DNA of 64,000 nt. It comes from Tragulus kanchil. Lineage: Eukaryota; Chordata; Mammalia; Artiodactyla; Tragulidae. Where the stretch lies: NCBI GenBank assembly GCA_022376925.1, contig JAIOJX010000001.1:1860001-1924000 (forward strand), given 5' to 3'. The position numbers and the translations under genes are program-made. Positions 23,291 to 43,449 of the stretch are shown piece after piece (position 1 is the stretch's first letter; the number at the start of each line of letters is the position of its first letter). The notes beneath the pieces were generated by a model. It saw only the letters and a program-made list of their open reading frames with translations. It had not been told where the DNA came from and did not search any database.

Positions 23291-23664
23291 ACTAATCTGG
23301 AGACCTCACATCTGCCAGCCTGCTGGTCCTGCCCAGTGAGCTGCCTCCCAGGGCCCCGCCTGCCCTAAGGAGTGCCTGCTCCGTGCGGCAGCTGCGCAGC
23401 CTTGAGAAGCTGCAGAGCCTGGACTCGGCTGCCTTCCCCACCCAGCACGTTCCTCGTGAGCAGAGTCATCCTAGGTCCCCAAGTAGGCCAGCTCCGTGAA
23501 GAAAAGGCTTTCTGCCGGCTCCCTGCGCTGTTCCAAGGTCCTGGCACTGCTGGGTGCAGGGACCCTCGGGACGAACACTTGCCCCAGGAAGCCCTTCCGG
23601 CCGGGGAGGCCACCTCCACCCCCTCTCCTCCCCCGAACGCCCCCGACACCGGCCAAGCAGGAGC

Positions 23665-26012
23665 CAGCTTTGGAAAATGACGTTTATTGCTATGTTTGCG
23701 GTGGCTCTGAGCACAGTAAGGGCGCCCCCACAGGACCCTGGCCCTCCCCCAGCCCCAGCCGTCCAGCCCCGTCAGGGTGTGAGGCGAGCCCCGCAGGGGC
23801 CCTCTCAGCGGTCTCAGGACTGGACGTGACAGACACGCTGAGTGACCCGCCACGGGAGGATGGGAGCCGTGGAAAGTGCATCCGCCTTCTGGCGCTCCCA
23901 GGCCGGAGCCCCGCCCAAGCCGGTGCCCACCTCAGGCCCCTGCAGCGGTGGGGCCCAGCCCAGAGGGCAGGGTGTGGGCCAGCCTGAGTGTGCCTGGTGG
24001 GCGGCCCCAGACCCCGACGGTAACGGCATCAGGTCACCGCGCCACCCCCCAACTCGTGGGCAGGAGTGTGGGACACCCACGGAGGCCCCCACCACGCACC
24101 TTTCCACTGGTCTAGGGCCGGGGACGACACATGCACACCCACACAACGGACTTGCACACTTGATAGCTTGAAGCTTCTGTTTTGCCTATGAAAATTAGAT
24201 CTATAAATTCACACTCCTTGGCTGGGGCAGAGGTATAAGAGAGTTGAGGATGGGGTGTGGTGAGGAGAGGGGCATCGGGGTGTTTCTCTTAGAAATATAC
24301 AAGCAGAAATCTCAAGTTTTTATAAAATGTGCAAAATACAAGCCTCGTTTGCTCACAGGCACAACTCACACCTGGTATTCACCTTTGCTAAGAGAGAGAG
24401 ACCTATGCCCTGTGTGCGCTGGTACACAAGCTCACACAATTGGCTCAGGAACCGAGGGCCCGCTGCTGCCTGGCTCTCTAAGCTTCTGGGAGAGGGGTCT
24501 AGCCCAGCGGAAGTATTTGCCTGGTTCTACTGTCCCCGCTCACCTTCCCCTGCACTCTCTGGCCCTGTTCTCCAAGCGGCCACTTTTGCCTCGGGTGGGG
24601 GCCACCCAAAGGTATGGGGGGCAGAGCCTAGAGAGGCAGGCGAGGCGGCGTGGGGCCAGGTGAGACTCGGCTAGCGGGTACTCGAGGGCAGGCGGCAGGG
24701 CCTGGGAAGCAGCGTGTGCACCAGCTGGGTTAAGGGGCGGGTAGGGGAGGCATCTAGTTTTGGTGGGTTGTGGTATTTTTGGCATTTTATTAAAAATGGA
24801 AAAAAGTTAGTTATAAGCACTCTGGTGCTTCCTCCCCTCCCCCCACCCCAGACAGACCCCTTGTCAGGGAAAGGCCAGTCCCCTGGAGGGCTGGGAGGCT
24901 AAAGCAGGGGCTGCTATGGCTACAAGAGGGTGAGCTGGTGCGGAGAGCCGGTGCCCGTCACATGACACTCTCAACCACCACTGCTTTGCTGCTCCCAGAC
25001 ACGGGGGTCAGGGTGGTCAGGCCCCTGACGTCCGAGTCTTGAGCTCTGTATTCCACGTGGTGGAGTCCCCAGATGGGCTGCGTCAGGTGCTGCCAGCGCT
25101 GTAGGAAAGGGTCGCCTTGAGCCCAGGGGAGGGGCCCCTGCTCACCCCTGACCTCTGATCCCCACTGGTCTAGGGCCGGGCGACACATGCACACCCACAC
25201 AACGGACTTGCACACTTGATAGCTTGAAGCTTCTGTTTTGCCTATGAAAATTAGATCTATAAATTCACACTCCTTGGCTGGGGCAGAGGTATAAGAGAGT
25301 TGAGGATGGGGTGTGGTGAGGAGAGGGGCATCGGGTGTTTCTCTTAGAAATATACAAGCAGAAATCTCAAGTTTTTATAAAATGTGCAAAATACAAGCCT
25401 CGTTTGCTCACAGGCACAACTCACACCTGGTATTCACCTTTGCTAAGAGAGAGAGACCTATGCCCTGTGTGCGCTGGTACACAAGCTCACACAATTGGCT
25501 CAGGAACCGAGGGCCCGCTGCTGCCTGGCTCTCTAAGCTTCTGGGAGAGGGGTCTAGCCCAGCGGAAGTATTTGCCTGGTTCTACTGTCCCCGCTCACCT
25601 TCCCCTGCACTCTCTGGCCCTGTTCTCCAAGCGGCCACTTTTGCCTCGGGTGGGGGCCACCCAAAGGTATGGGGGGCAGAGCCTAGAGAGGCAGGCGAGG
25701 CGGCGTGGGGCCAGGTGAGACTCGGCTAGCGGGTACTCGAGGGCAGGCGGCAGGGCCTGGGAAGCAGCGTGTGCACCAGCTGGGTTAAGGGGCGGGTAGG
25801 GGAGGCATCTAGTTTTGGTGGGTTGTGGTATTTTTGGCATTTTATTAAAAATGGAAAAAAGTTAGTTATAAGCACTCTGGTGCTTCCTCCCCTCCCCCCA
25901 CCCCAGACAGACCCCTTGTCAGGGAAAGGCCAGTCCCCTGGAGGGCTGGGAGGCTAAAGCAGGGGCTGCTATGGCTACAAGAGGGTGAGCTGGTGCGGAG
26001 AGCCGGTGCCCG
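23665..26012 (-). terminator. SLC6A8: SLC6A8 3' UTR with poly(A) signals
   Basis: On the minus strand, AATAAA occurs at 25841-25846 (about 170 nt after the stop), again at 24786-24791 in the duplicated copy, and at 23683-23688. The last is the likely main signal, with cleavage near 23665. The UTR spans tandem duplication 2, so its apparent length of about 2.35 kb would shrink to about 1.3 kb if one copy is false. Confidence 0.7.
24958..25098 (-). pseudogene. SLC6A8: Second copy of SLC6A8 exon 13 (duplicated)
   Basis: It repeats coding exon 13 (acceptor [27 protein letters not shown] to ESVM and stop) at an offset of 1055. It lies downstream of the intact exon and so inside the apparent 3' UTR. 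In a transcript from this sequence the nearer copy at 26013-26153 would be used first. Probably a product of false duplication. Confidence 0.85.
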
Positions 26013-34333
<8,321 letters not shown>

Positions 34334-34423
34334 TCATGTGTGTCGGGGGCCCGGGGGGCGCGCGGGCGGCGGCGGGGCCCGGTCGGGCGGCGGCGGCTCC
34401 CGAGGCTCCTGCCTGCAGCTCCC

Positions 34424-34448
34424 GCGGCGGCGGCGGCGGCGGCGGCGG
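34424..34448. repeat. SLC6A8: (CGG)n trinucleotide run in SLC6A8 5' UTR
   Basis: Eight successive GCG/CGG triplets lie about 310 nt upstream of the SLC6A8 ATG. On the transcript strand this is (CCG)n. Short and likely stable, but length-polymorphic repeats often arise at such sites. Confidence 0.85.
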
Positions 34449-35380
34449 GTCGCCCGGCCCGAGGTTCAGCCTAGCGGGGCGCGGGAGGCATCCGGAGCCC
34501 ACGGTCTGCAAGCGGCGGCCGGAGCAGGGGCCTGCGGCCCGCGCCCCCCACCCCGGCCCGGATCTGCTCGGCGGCCGGCCTCGTCCGCGGCGGCGGCCTA
34601 GGCGCGCTCGCCCCTCCTTCCCGGCAGCGGCGGCGGCTCCAGCCGCTCTCCGGGCCGCGGCGGGATCAGCGACTCACCAGCGCGCTCCGATCTCGCCTCT
34701 CTTCCTCGGCCGTACCGGTCGCCGCTTATGAACTGTCTCCAGGATGATGTCACTATCGCCCCACCCCCCCAACGAGGGCGCTGCTCTCCCTCCCCCCCGG
34801 CCCCTCCCGCGCGCCCGCCCTCCCCGTCACTCCGCCCACCTTCTCCCGCCCTCCTCCCGAGCAGGAGCCGCCGCTCCTGCGGGAAGCCGCATGCTACCTG
34901 GGGCGCCGGCCAGCAGCACCTTCCTGCGGCCCGAACCGCCCCAACCCCAGGTTCACCTGGCCCTGGGGCGTGTCGACCCTCCTAACCTGCCCTTCCGGGT
35001 TCTAGGCCAGCTACGTCCCCAGCTGCCTTCTCGACATCCTTGACCCCCACTCCCCTCCTGCTCCTTCCAGCCTGTCCCGTCCCCGGCCTTTCTCGGACTC
35101 ACAGCTGCAGCCAAGGCCCTTGCTGGCTCCCGAGGCCTGCAGCCTCCCGGCCTGGCTGCTCCAGAGGGGCTGCAGGGGGCTTCCACCTGCTGAAGGGCTG
35201 GGCCCAGCGGGCCCAGTCGGGAAAGGCGGAGCTGGGGGTGGGGGCTGGGCCTCCAGGTGTGCTGCGGGGCTTTGCCAAGCCTCTCCTGCCATTGGGCCCT
35301 CCCCGAGGGCGACAGGCCCGGTAGCTTGTGGTCAGGGTCCCAGTTATTGGAGTGACAGGTGTGAGTCTCCTGAGCAGACA

Positions 35381-37584
35381 GAGGGCAGCCTGGCTGGCCA
35401 GGGACAATGCCACACTTTTTCACCAGAGTGGAGGCTGGTGAGGACTCTGGCCGCCCCCGCCCCCTGCCCGCCTTGCAGGACACACCGGCAGCGGCAGCGT
35501 GAGAGCGAGGCTGCCCTGGTGCCCGGCAGGCGCACGGACCCTCCCCCAAAGGCCACTTCTCAGAGGCCCCAGCTCCCACCTTCCAAGCTTCTCTCCCGAG
35601 GGACCTGCAGGAGCAAAGTTGTTCGGCTGCTTCCCCAGCAGCCAGTGAGCCGCCTGCTTGGAATTTTCCAGGACCACGATCAGCCCTAGGATGGGCACGG
35701 GAGAGGTCATTGTCCTGGCCGCAGATGTCCAGTGTGCTCGCCCCCACCCCTGCCCCCAGTCCCGGGCTCCCCAATTGCCACATTGCAGTCCCCAGATGGC
35801 TCATCTCGTTAAGCTAAACCCTCATCCATCCGGTGGCTTTAGGAAGAAAAGCAGTTCTGGTCCAAGCCAGCTTGAGCCTGTTAGGTGAGGGAGGGGCAGC
35901 GTCTCCAACCAGGCTGGCCTTCACTGGCCTGTGGGAGAGACGCGCCGGGTCTCCGGGCTTAGACTGAGCAGGGGCTCTGGAACTTGGGGCCCCTTGAGGT
36001 GGCGAGGTCCCATGGCTCCTCAGACGACCCCATCTTGAGTCTTCTCTGGCCCAACCGAAGAGCGAAGCTGGTCGAAAGACAACAGACAACTGAGAAGTAC
36101 GTGACCCAAAGACGGCCTGAGGAAGCGGGGGCCGCCCACGGAGTGAGGACGGAGCGGGAAAGAACCAAACCAGTCAAACGCAGGCACCCCTGGGCCTGTT
36201 CAAGAGAGGAAAGAGAATCTAGTGAAGGAGGCAGAGGGGAAGGGGCGTTTGCAGGTGTTTGAGGGCACCGCCTGTGGAGAGGCAGTTAGCTGTTGGCGGG
36301 GGCCTGGGCGAGGACCACTGGGAGGAGCTCGGGGAAGTGAGATCGTGGCCAGGGCGGGAGCCTCCAGAGCGTAACAGCTTGTCCTAAGAGGTTGGTGAGG
36401 GGAGAAGACAGGGCCTGGAGGATGATGTGGTGAACTGTTAACCCTTTTGGAGGAGGACACAGGCTGATTGGCGCAAGGCGGAGGGCAGCCTGGCTGGCCA
36501 GGGACAATGCCACACTTTTTCACCAGAGTGGAGGCTGGTGAGGACTCTGGCCGCCCCCGCCCCCTGCCCGCCTTGCAGGACACACCGGCAGCGGCAGCGT
36601 GAGAGCGAGGCTGCCCTGGTGCCCGGCAGGCGCACGGACCCTCCCCCAAAGGCCACTTCTCAGAGGCCCCAGCTCCCACCTTCCAAGCTTCTCTCCCGAG
36701 GGACCTGCAGGAGCAAAGTTGTTCGGCTGCTTCCCCAGCAGCCAGTGAGCCGCCTGCTTGGAATTTTCCAGGACCACGATCAGCCCTAGGATGGGCACGG
36801 GAGAGGTCATTGTCCTGGCCGCAGATGTCCAGTGTGCTCGCCCCCACCCCTGCCCCCAGTCCCGGGCTCCCCAATTGCCACATTGCAGTCCCCAGATGGC
36901 TCATCTCGTTAAGCTAAACCCTCATCCATCCGGTGGCTTTAGGAAGAAAAGCAGTTCTGGTCCAAGCCAGCTTGAGCCTGTTAGGTGAGGGAGGGGCAGC
37001 GTCTCCAACCAGGCTGGCCTTCACTGGCCTGTGGGAGAGACGCGCCGGGTCTCCGGGCTTAGACTGAGCAGGGGCTCTGGAACTTGGGGCCCCTTGAGGT
37101 GGCGAGGTCCCATGGCTCCTCAGACGACCCCATCTTGAGTCTTCTCTGGCCCAACCGAAGAGCGAAGCTGGTCGAAAGACAACAGACAACTGAGAAGTAC
37201 GTGACCCAAAGACGGCCTGAGGAAGCGGGGGCCGCCCACGGAGTGAGGACGGAGCGGGAAAGAACCAAACCAGTCAAACGCAGGCACCCCTGGGCCTGTT
37301 CAAGAGAGGAAAGAGAATCTAGTGAAGGAGGCAGAGGGGAAGGGGCGTTTGCAGGTGTTTGAGGGCACCGCCTGTGGAGAGGCAGTTAGCTGTTGGCGGG
37401 GGCCTGGGCGAGGACCACTGGGAGGAGCTCAGGGAAGTGAGATCGTGGCCAGGGCGGGAGCCTCCAGAGCGTAACAGCTTGTCCTAAGAGGTTGGTGAGG
37501 GGAGAAGACAGGGCCTGGAGGATGATGTGGTGAACTGTTAACCCTTTTGGAGGAGGACACAGGCTGATTGGCGCAAGGCGGAGG
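35381..37584. repeat. Tandem direct duplication 4 (period 1100 bp)
   Basis: Copy 1 is 35381-36480 and copy 2 is 36481-37584, beginning at the same GAGGGCAGCCTGGCTGGCC. Only one difference was noticed (GAGCTCGGGG against GAGCTCAGGG). It lies upstream of SLC6A8. Confidence 0.95.
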
Positions 37585-39623
37585 GAGCCTGAGACCCGTG
37601 GCCAGAGCCGAGAGTGGGGACCGCCCGCGCCCCGGCCGGGAGGGGGAGAGACCTGTGTCAAGCGCAGCGGCAGGGCAGGGAAGGAGCCGTGGCTGCCCCT
37701 GTGAGGTCAGAGGCTGCTGAGGGGGAGGGGACGGGGTCGAAGAGAGCCCTGAAGGGTGGGCTGGCTGCAGAGAACGGCTCCGGGGACCACTTGAGCAGGG
37801 GAGTCTGCATTTAAGGGGTGCAACAGGCCTCCAGACCCGACAGGTCCTCCCCGCAGCACATGTCTGCAGGCCCCCATCCGTCCTGCCCCGCGCTCTCCCG
37901 TGGGCTGAAGGTCAGTCTACGTTCCTCGAGCTAGTCCATGGGCTCCCCTGCCCGTGCCTTGGCCTGCTGCCCGGGGTGCCTCTTTTTCTTTAATTTTAGT
38001 TTTTATTTATTTTTGGGGGTTCCTTTTCTTTGCCCACTCGTTTCCAATCCTGTGGGGTTCAGCTCAGCTTCCACCTGGCCCGGGAGGCTGACGGGGAAGC
38101 CTGGGGGCCCTAGCGATGCAGCCTCCCCCGTCCAGCCGGAGGGCGCTGGGCTTCGGAGACACATGAAGATCGCGGACCTGTCCTTGCCACCAGCCTCTGG
38201 TGTGTGGACCCCAGCAGCCTGTGGGGGTGTCCAGCTGACTGGGAGGTCTACAGTGTTTGAAACGCAGGCAGACAGATTTCCAACCCTTTGCGGGTTCTCT
38301 GGACTTTGCAAAGGTAGATTTGCCAACACCTCCCTCCCCCTGCCGCAGAACCTCGGCTGAGGCAAGGAGGCTGTCCTCTGTCGGGCCCAGGTATGGATGG
38401 CCCTTTGAGGCTGGTTCCCAAGCCCGTGCGGGAGGGAGTAGGGGTGCCCCAACGGCTGTTCCCAGGTGAGAAGCAAAGCATTCCATATTTGCAGGTGTTT
38501 GAGGGCACCGCCTGTGGAGAGGCAGTTAGCTGTTGGCGGGGCCTGGGCGAGGACCACTGGGAGGAGCTCGGGAAGTGAGATCGTGGCCAGGGCGGAGCCT
38601 CCAGAGCGTAACAGCTTGTCCTAAGAGGTTGGTGAGGGGAGAAGACAGGGCCTGGAGGATGATGTGGTGAACTGTTAACCCTTTTGGAGGAGGACACAGG
38701 CTGATTGGCGCAAGGCGGAGGGAGCCTGAGACCCGTGGCCAGAGCCGAGAGTGGGGACCGCCCGCGCCCCGGCCGGGAGGGGGAGAGACCTGTGTCAAGC
38801 GCAGCGGCAGGGCAGGGAAGGAGCCGTGGCTGCCCCTGTGAGGTCAGAGGCTGCTGAGGGGGAGGGGACGGGGTCGAAGAGAGCCCTGAAGGGTGGGCTG
38901 GCTGCAGAGAACGGCTCCGGGGACCACTTGAGCAGGGGAGTCTGCATTTAAGGGGTGCAACAGGCCTCCAGACCCGACAGGTCCTCCCCGCAGCACATGT
39001 CTGCAGGCCCCCATCCGTCCTGCCCCGCGCTCTCCCGTGGGCTGAAGGTCAGTCTACGTTCCTCGAGCTAGTCCATGGGCTCCCCTGCCCGTGCCTTGGC
39101 CTGCTGCCCGGGGTGCCTCTTTTTCTTTAATTTTAGTTTTTATTTATTTTTGGGGGTTCCTTTTCTTTGCCCACTCGTTTCCAATCCTGTGGGGTTCAGC
39201 TCAGCTTCCACCTGGCCCGGGAGGCTGACGGGGAAGCCTGGGGGCCCTAGCGATGCAGCCTCCCCCGTCCAGCCGGAGGGCGCTGGGCTTCGGAGACACA
39301 TGAAGATCGCGGACCTGTCCTTGCCACCAGCCTCTGGTGTGTGGACCCCAGCAGCCTGTGGGGGTGTCCAGCTGACTGGGAGGTCTACAGTGTTTGAAAC
39401 GCAGGCAGACAGATTTCCAACCCTTTGCGGGTTCTCTGGACTTTGCAAAGGTAGATTTGCCAACACCTCCCTCCCCCTGCCGCAGAACCTCGGCTGAGGC
39501 AAGGAGGCTGTCCTCTGTCGGGCCCAGGTATGGATGGCCCTTTGAGGCTGGTTCCCAAGCCCGTGCGGGAGGGAGTAGGGGTGCCCCAACGGCTGTTCCC
39601 AGGTGAGAAGCAAAGCATTCCAT
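37348..39623. repeat. Tandem direct duplication 5 (period 1137-1140 bp)
   Basis: Copy 1 is 37348-38487 and copy 2 is 38488-39623, starting at TTTGCAGGTGTTTGAGGGC. Three single-base deletions, all in homopolymer runs, fall in the first ~100 bases of copy 2 (for example GGCGGGGGCC against GGCGGGGCC). It overlaps duplication 4. Confidence 0.95.
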
Positions 39624-39909
39624 AGGTAGAAGCCACAGCCAGTCTGTGGATAAGAGTCGAGCAGAGGAAGAAGGGAAGGGGAGGAGGGGAGACCTGGAAG
39701 GGGGGAAGGGGAGGGAGGGCCGGTCAGCCAGAGGGCTCCTGTTGTCCAGGGCGGTCTGGGAATTCGGACTGGGGATTGGATCCAGTGCCCACAGCGACCC
39801 CAGCCACTCGAGAGGCTGGAAGCCGGTGGAGGTGGATAGCGGGCACCCTGCCCCTCCCCAGCACGCACAGGACCCTGGTCCACCAGCTGTGTGCATCCAG
39901 ATTCCCACA

Positions 39910-40520
39910 ACAGGAGTTTTAAAATTTGTTTTATTGTTTCAAATGAACTTTTCATATCAGAATAGCTTTAGGTGCACAGGTAAACTGCGGAGCTGCTGGT
40001 AAGAGTTCCCACACCTACACCTGGCTTTCGCTTGTTACTAACATTCTCCATTGTATGATCCCTTTGTTACAATAATCAACCAATATTAGACCCATTGTCA
40101 CCAACTGCAGACTAGACTCTTTTTCTCCCCCCTTGTCCTGGTGCTTGAGGATAGAACCAGCGGACTGGAAGCTGCCAATACAGAAGACAAGACACTGAGG
40201 GCCCCGGGCCCTTGCCCTCTGCCTCCGTTACTTACACAGCCCAGGACCGCACACCCGATCCTTGTCAAGAAAAGGAGGGTTCAAGTCCAGAGTCTTACTC
40301 ATATTTCCTCATGTGTGTTTTCTGCCCCAGGATCCCACATTGCGCTGGTGTCCTCGCATCTTAGGCTCCTCTGGCTGTGACTGTCCTTGGTTTTGGTGTC
40401 CGGGAGGAGGTCCTGGGGGGGTCCTTGTAGTTCTGCTGGTCTTCCTGTCTTGAGTCGACAGGGTGATGCTTACTGAGAGGAGGACCATGGAAGCAAAGAG
40501 CCCTCTCATCACGTCCCGGC
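39910..40520 (-). repeat. L1 3' UTR remnant, inverted
   Basis: AACTTTTCATATCAGAATAG, GAGTTCCCACACCTACACC, TTACTAACATTCTCCATTG, CAATAATCAACCAATATTAG, CAGGATCCCACATTGCGC and TCTTAGGCTCCTCTGGCTG follow the order of the reverse-complemented 3' region of old mammalian L1M elements. Confidence 0.7.
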
Positions 40521-40879
40521 AAGATGCCGTGCTTCCAACACGACTCCCCCTGTCAGGGTTGACCTTGGTCACCGGGCTGAGGTCGTGGTCGCTCAGCAGA
40601 TGTCTCTATCCTGCCTCTTGGGAATGCAGGCACTGTGTGTGACCCACACTTGAGGAAGGGTGGTCATGTTCCTGAGACAGGAGGGAAGGGAGCAAGGCAC
40701 AGTCCTTGAAGAATGACGCATCCGTGGAGGAAAACCGGGTACGATAAAAACTGGTTAAAACTGATTAAGCCCAAGATGGCAGAACAGTCACTTCCAGTGG
40801 ACCTTGTGCCCCATTGTAGTTAGCCTGCCAGGCGACGCGCCCGCGGGCGCAGAGACAGCTCCCAGGCTGGCCGCGTCAG

Positions 40880-41091
40880 GCGGCCCGGACTCGCTCTGTC
40901 CCGTCTGAGTGCGTGGCTCCCTGGACGGCAGCCCGCCAGCTTCCGCCGTCCGCGGGAGTCTCCTGGCAAGATGACTCTGGTCGCCACGCCCTCCGCCAGG
41001 GGACCCTCCCGACCCAGGGACCAGACCCGCGTCTGAAGTCTCCTGCATTGGCAGGCAGGATCTTCGCCAGCAGCGCCACCTGGGAAGCCCA
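40880..41091 (+). repeat. Bov-tA-type SINE, CpG-rich and diverged
   Basis: GACTCGCTCTGTCCCGTCTG, GACGGCAGCCCGCCAGC, GTCTCCTGGCAAGATGACTC, CGACCCAGGGACCAGACC, TCTCCTGCATTGGCAGGCAG and GCCACCTGGGAAGCCC give the Bov-tA order with many substitutions. Confidence 0.8.
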
Positions 41092-41269
41092 TAAAAGGCC
41101 CCAAAAGAGGGCGATGGCCCAATTCCTGTCAGGCTCCACCCCTTCTCCAAAGTAGATGGGGTAATCCTCCCGCCGCCAGCCTGTGAGATCACCCGGCCCG
41201 TAAAGGCTGGCCCGGTGGCTCAGGACCACTGCCGCTCCGGAGCCGGCCCACGCTCCGCCTCCTGGGCGT

Positions 41270-41440
41270 GTGGTGTGTGGTTTAGCCACCAGATTGTGCC
41301 TAAGTCTTTGCCACCCCAGGGCCTGCAGCCCGCCAGGCTCCTCTGTCCATGAAATTCTCCCGGTAAGAACACTGGAGTGGGCGGCCACGCCCTCCTCCAG
41401 GGCACCTTCCTCACCCAGGGAATCACCTGGGGGATGACTA
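41270..41440 (+). repeat. Bov-tA-type SINE, 3' truncated
   Basis: TAAGTCTTTGCCACCCCAGG, GCCTGCAGCCCGCCAGGC, TGTCCATGAAATTCTCCCGG, ACACTGGAGTGGGCGGCC and TTCCTCACCCAGGGAATCAC mark a Bov-tA copy that lacks the terminal GAGCCAC..GGGAAGCCC. Confidence 0.8.
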
Positions 41441-41744
41441 TCCTCTTGTGCTCCATTTTTCTGCACTGTCTTTCCTGGTGGCCACAGGGACCTCAAAGGG
41501 CATAACCTCAATCCGTCTCTTGGGCTATGACTCTCCTCTGTGGAGCGTGGCTGAGACTCAGCCCAAGCAGGTAGACTCAAGTAGCCAGAGTGACAGGAGG
41601 AAGGTGTGGTGAGGCCGGGACATGGGCAGTGCTCAGGGCTGGGCCAGCTGTGAGCTGAGGCGGGCCTGGGGTGGAGGCCAGGACTGCGAACCTGCTGCTC
41701 GTTCTGAACGCTGCGGAGAGAGCCATGCAGACTTCCAAAGTGTT

Positions 41745-42508
41745 ACTGGGTTGGCCAAAAAAGTTAATTTGTTTCCTCTAAGCTGGCTCTAGTAGCATTT
41801 AGTTGTCTTTAATTTCATTCAAAACGATGATCTTAGATTGTTTTGTGACAGCTGTCACATCTGTGAGCATGAAAAAAAAACATGAAAATTGATGAACGTT
41901 TGTGTAGCCATTTTAATATTTTGGAACAGAAGCGATCGTGGGCACACAGAATGAACCACCAGCCATACCAAAGGCTGGCCTTCAGCCAGAGGAGGTGCTG
42001 CAGTGTGTAGGGCGCGAATGGAAGGGAGGCCTCTGGTATGAGCTCTTTGTGGAAAACCAAAAAGTTAATTCCAACAAGTGTTGCTCCCAATTAGCCCAAC
42101 TGAAGTCAACAGAAAACACATAATCTTCCATCAGGACATCACAAGACCATATGTTGCTTTGATGACCAGGCAAAAACTGTTACAGCTTGACTGGGAAGTT
42201 CTGATTCATCTACTATATTGGCCAGACATCCCACCTTTGGATTTCCATTTATTTCAGTGTTTACAAAATTTTCTTCATGGAAAAAATTTCAATTCCCTGG
42301 AATACTGTAAAAGGCATCTGGACTAGTTCTTTGCTCTAAAAGATAAACAGTTTGGGGAAGATGGAATTACGAAGTCGCTTGAAAAATGGCAGAAGGTAGT
42401 GGGACAAAAAACGGTGAATAAATTGTTTGATTAAGTTCTTGGTGAAAATGAAAAATGTGTCTTTTATTTTTACTTTAAAACCGGAGGAACCTTTTGGCCA
42501 ATCCTAAA
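41745..42508 (+). mobile_element. Mariner DNA transposon, internally deleted
   Basis: Imperfect terminal inverted repeats flank the unit: TACTGGGTTGGCCAAAAAAG on the left and, inverted, TTAGGATTGGCCAAAAGGTT on the right. Inside are recognisable transposase pieces: NEPPAIPKAGLQPEEVLQC, LFVENQKVNSNKCCSQLAQ, then HQDITRPYVA and WPDIPPLDFHLFQCLQNFL, the neighbourhoods of the second and third acids of the D,D34D triad. Length is about 760 bp against about 1.3 kb for a full element; the N-terminal DNA-binding part is gone and the frame is broken. Confidence 0.88.
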
Positions 42509-43449
42509 GTTGGGGACTTGATTGAGCACGTTTCCCCTCCGTGGCTCCTCGCGCCTGCCGCCTGCTCCGCAGTGGCTCATGGTGTCAGTCTGGTTCCGAG
42601 ATACTGGACTGCGGCGGGGAGAGCAATCTGGGGGCCTCCGTGAGTGCTGCTGGGGCCCAGGGCCTTGCGGCACCCCCAGGTGGAAGTTGTGGGCGAGCAC
42701 TTCCTCCATGAGGGTCGCAGTCCCTTCCCGTGCTAGAAGTGCACATTCCTAGTCCCACTCAGTCTTCCTCTTTATTTCAACCCCCCCGTGGATTGTGGCA
42801 CCAAGATGTGGGCTGTGCTCCCCACTCCCTTCTCGTAGGGAGCCCAGATCCCCCTGCGTGGAAGCTGTGAGTGAGCCCCTTTCTCACTGGACTTGTGAAT
42901 CTCATTTGGGAATGGTCGTGGTTGTCTATCCTGAATTTCTCTGTTGTCCTCCTCTCCTGACTTCTTGCCCTGTCGACTGGTCCTTGAGCCCCTTTGCCAG
43001 CTTTGCCAGCAGATGGGTGTTGCCTCTTTCCTGACGGGAGCTCCACACCTTGTCCTATTGCTGCCCTGTGGGTATGCACCAGCCCTACCCTGAATTCAGC
43101 ACTCTTTGTCTCTTTCTGTTGCAATGATACAGGTAATCTAGTTGACTGAGAGTCTAGGTCTTTCCCCTCCTCTGAAGGATTTAGGCCCTGGGACTCTGGT
43201 GTTTTTTTTCCCCACTGGCCCTCGTTCCTTTTCTTGACTAATCCAAGGGGTCTCCTCAGGCTAACCGACCTGGCAGATTTCGGGTGCTCAACAGGGAACC
43301 TACTGTTACCTTTGCCAAACAGACCCTTTCTCTCATGGCTGGAAAGCTACAAGCCCAGTTTTCCATGCTTAATTAAACAGTTTTTCTGCCAAATCCCCAG
43401 AGTCAGGGACTGTCAAGGATAAGGCCAATTATACTGTCTGCTAAACTGC
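42509..43449. other. Unassigned intergenic, possibly LTR-derived
   Basis: About 940 bp without a recognised gene. The base composition differs from the GC-rich flanks, and motifs resembling old LTR or internal retroelement DNA occur, but no clear TG..CA ends or paired LTR could be seen. I leave it unclassified. Confidence 0.4.

Larger units (their letters stand above)
19786..23664. other. Intergenic, between BCAP31 and SLC6A8 3' ends
   Basis: The genes converge here. The left 2.3 kb is GC-rich unique sequence with no recognised element. The right part holds an L1 remnant, an inverted SINE and a BovB tail. No CTCF, RNA or coding feature can be supported by eye. Confidence 0.65.
34961..39905. 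other. Intergenic, upstream of SLC6A8, with duplications 4 and 5
   Basis: GC-rich unique sequence without a recognised gene. Most of it belongs to two ~1.1-kb tandem duplications that overlap, so a segment of about 235 bp occurs three times (36250, 37350, 38490). Long open frames here are repeated only because the DNA is repeated and have no recognised similarity. Confidence 0.7.

Noticed and set aside
35120..39955. Repeated open frames that look like a tandem gene family upstream of SLC6A8
   Set aside because: They repeat only because the DNA is duplicated at 1.1 kb; frames on both strands repeat equally, without domains or splice structure.
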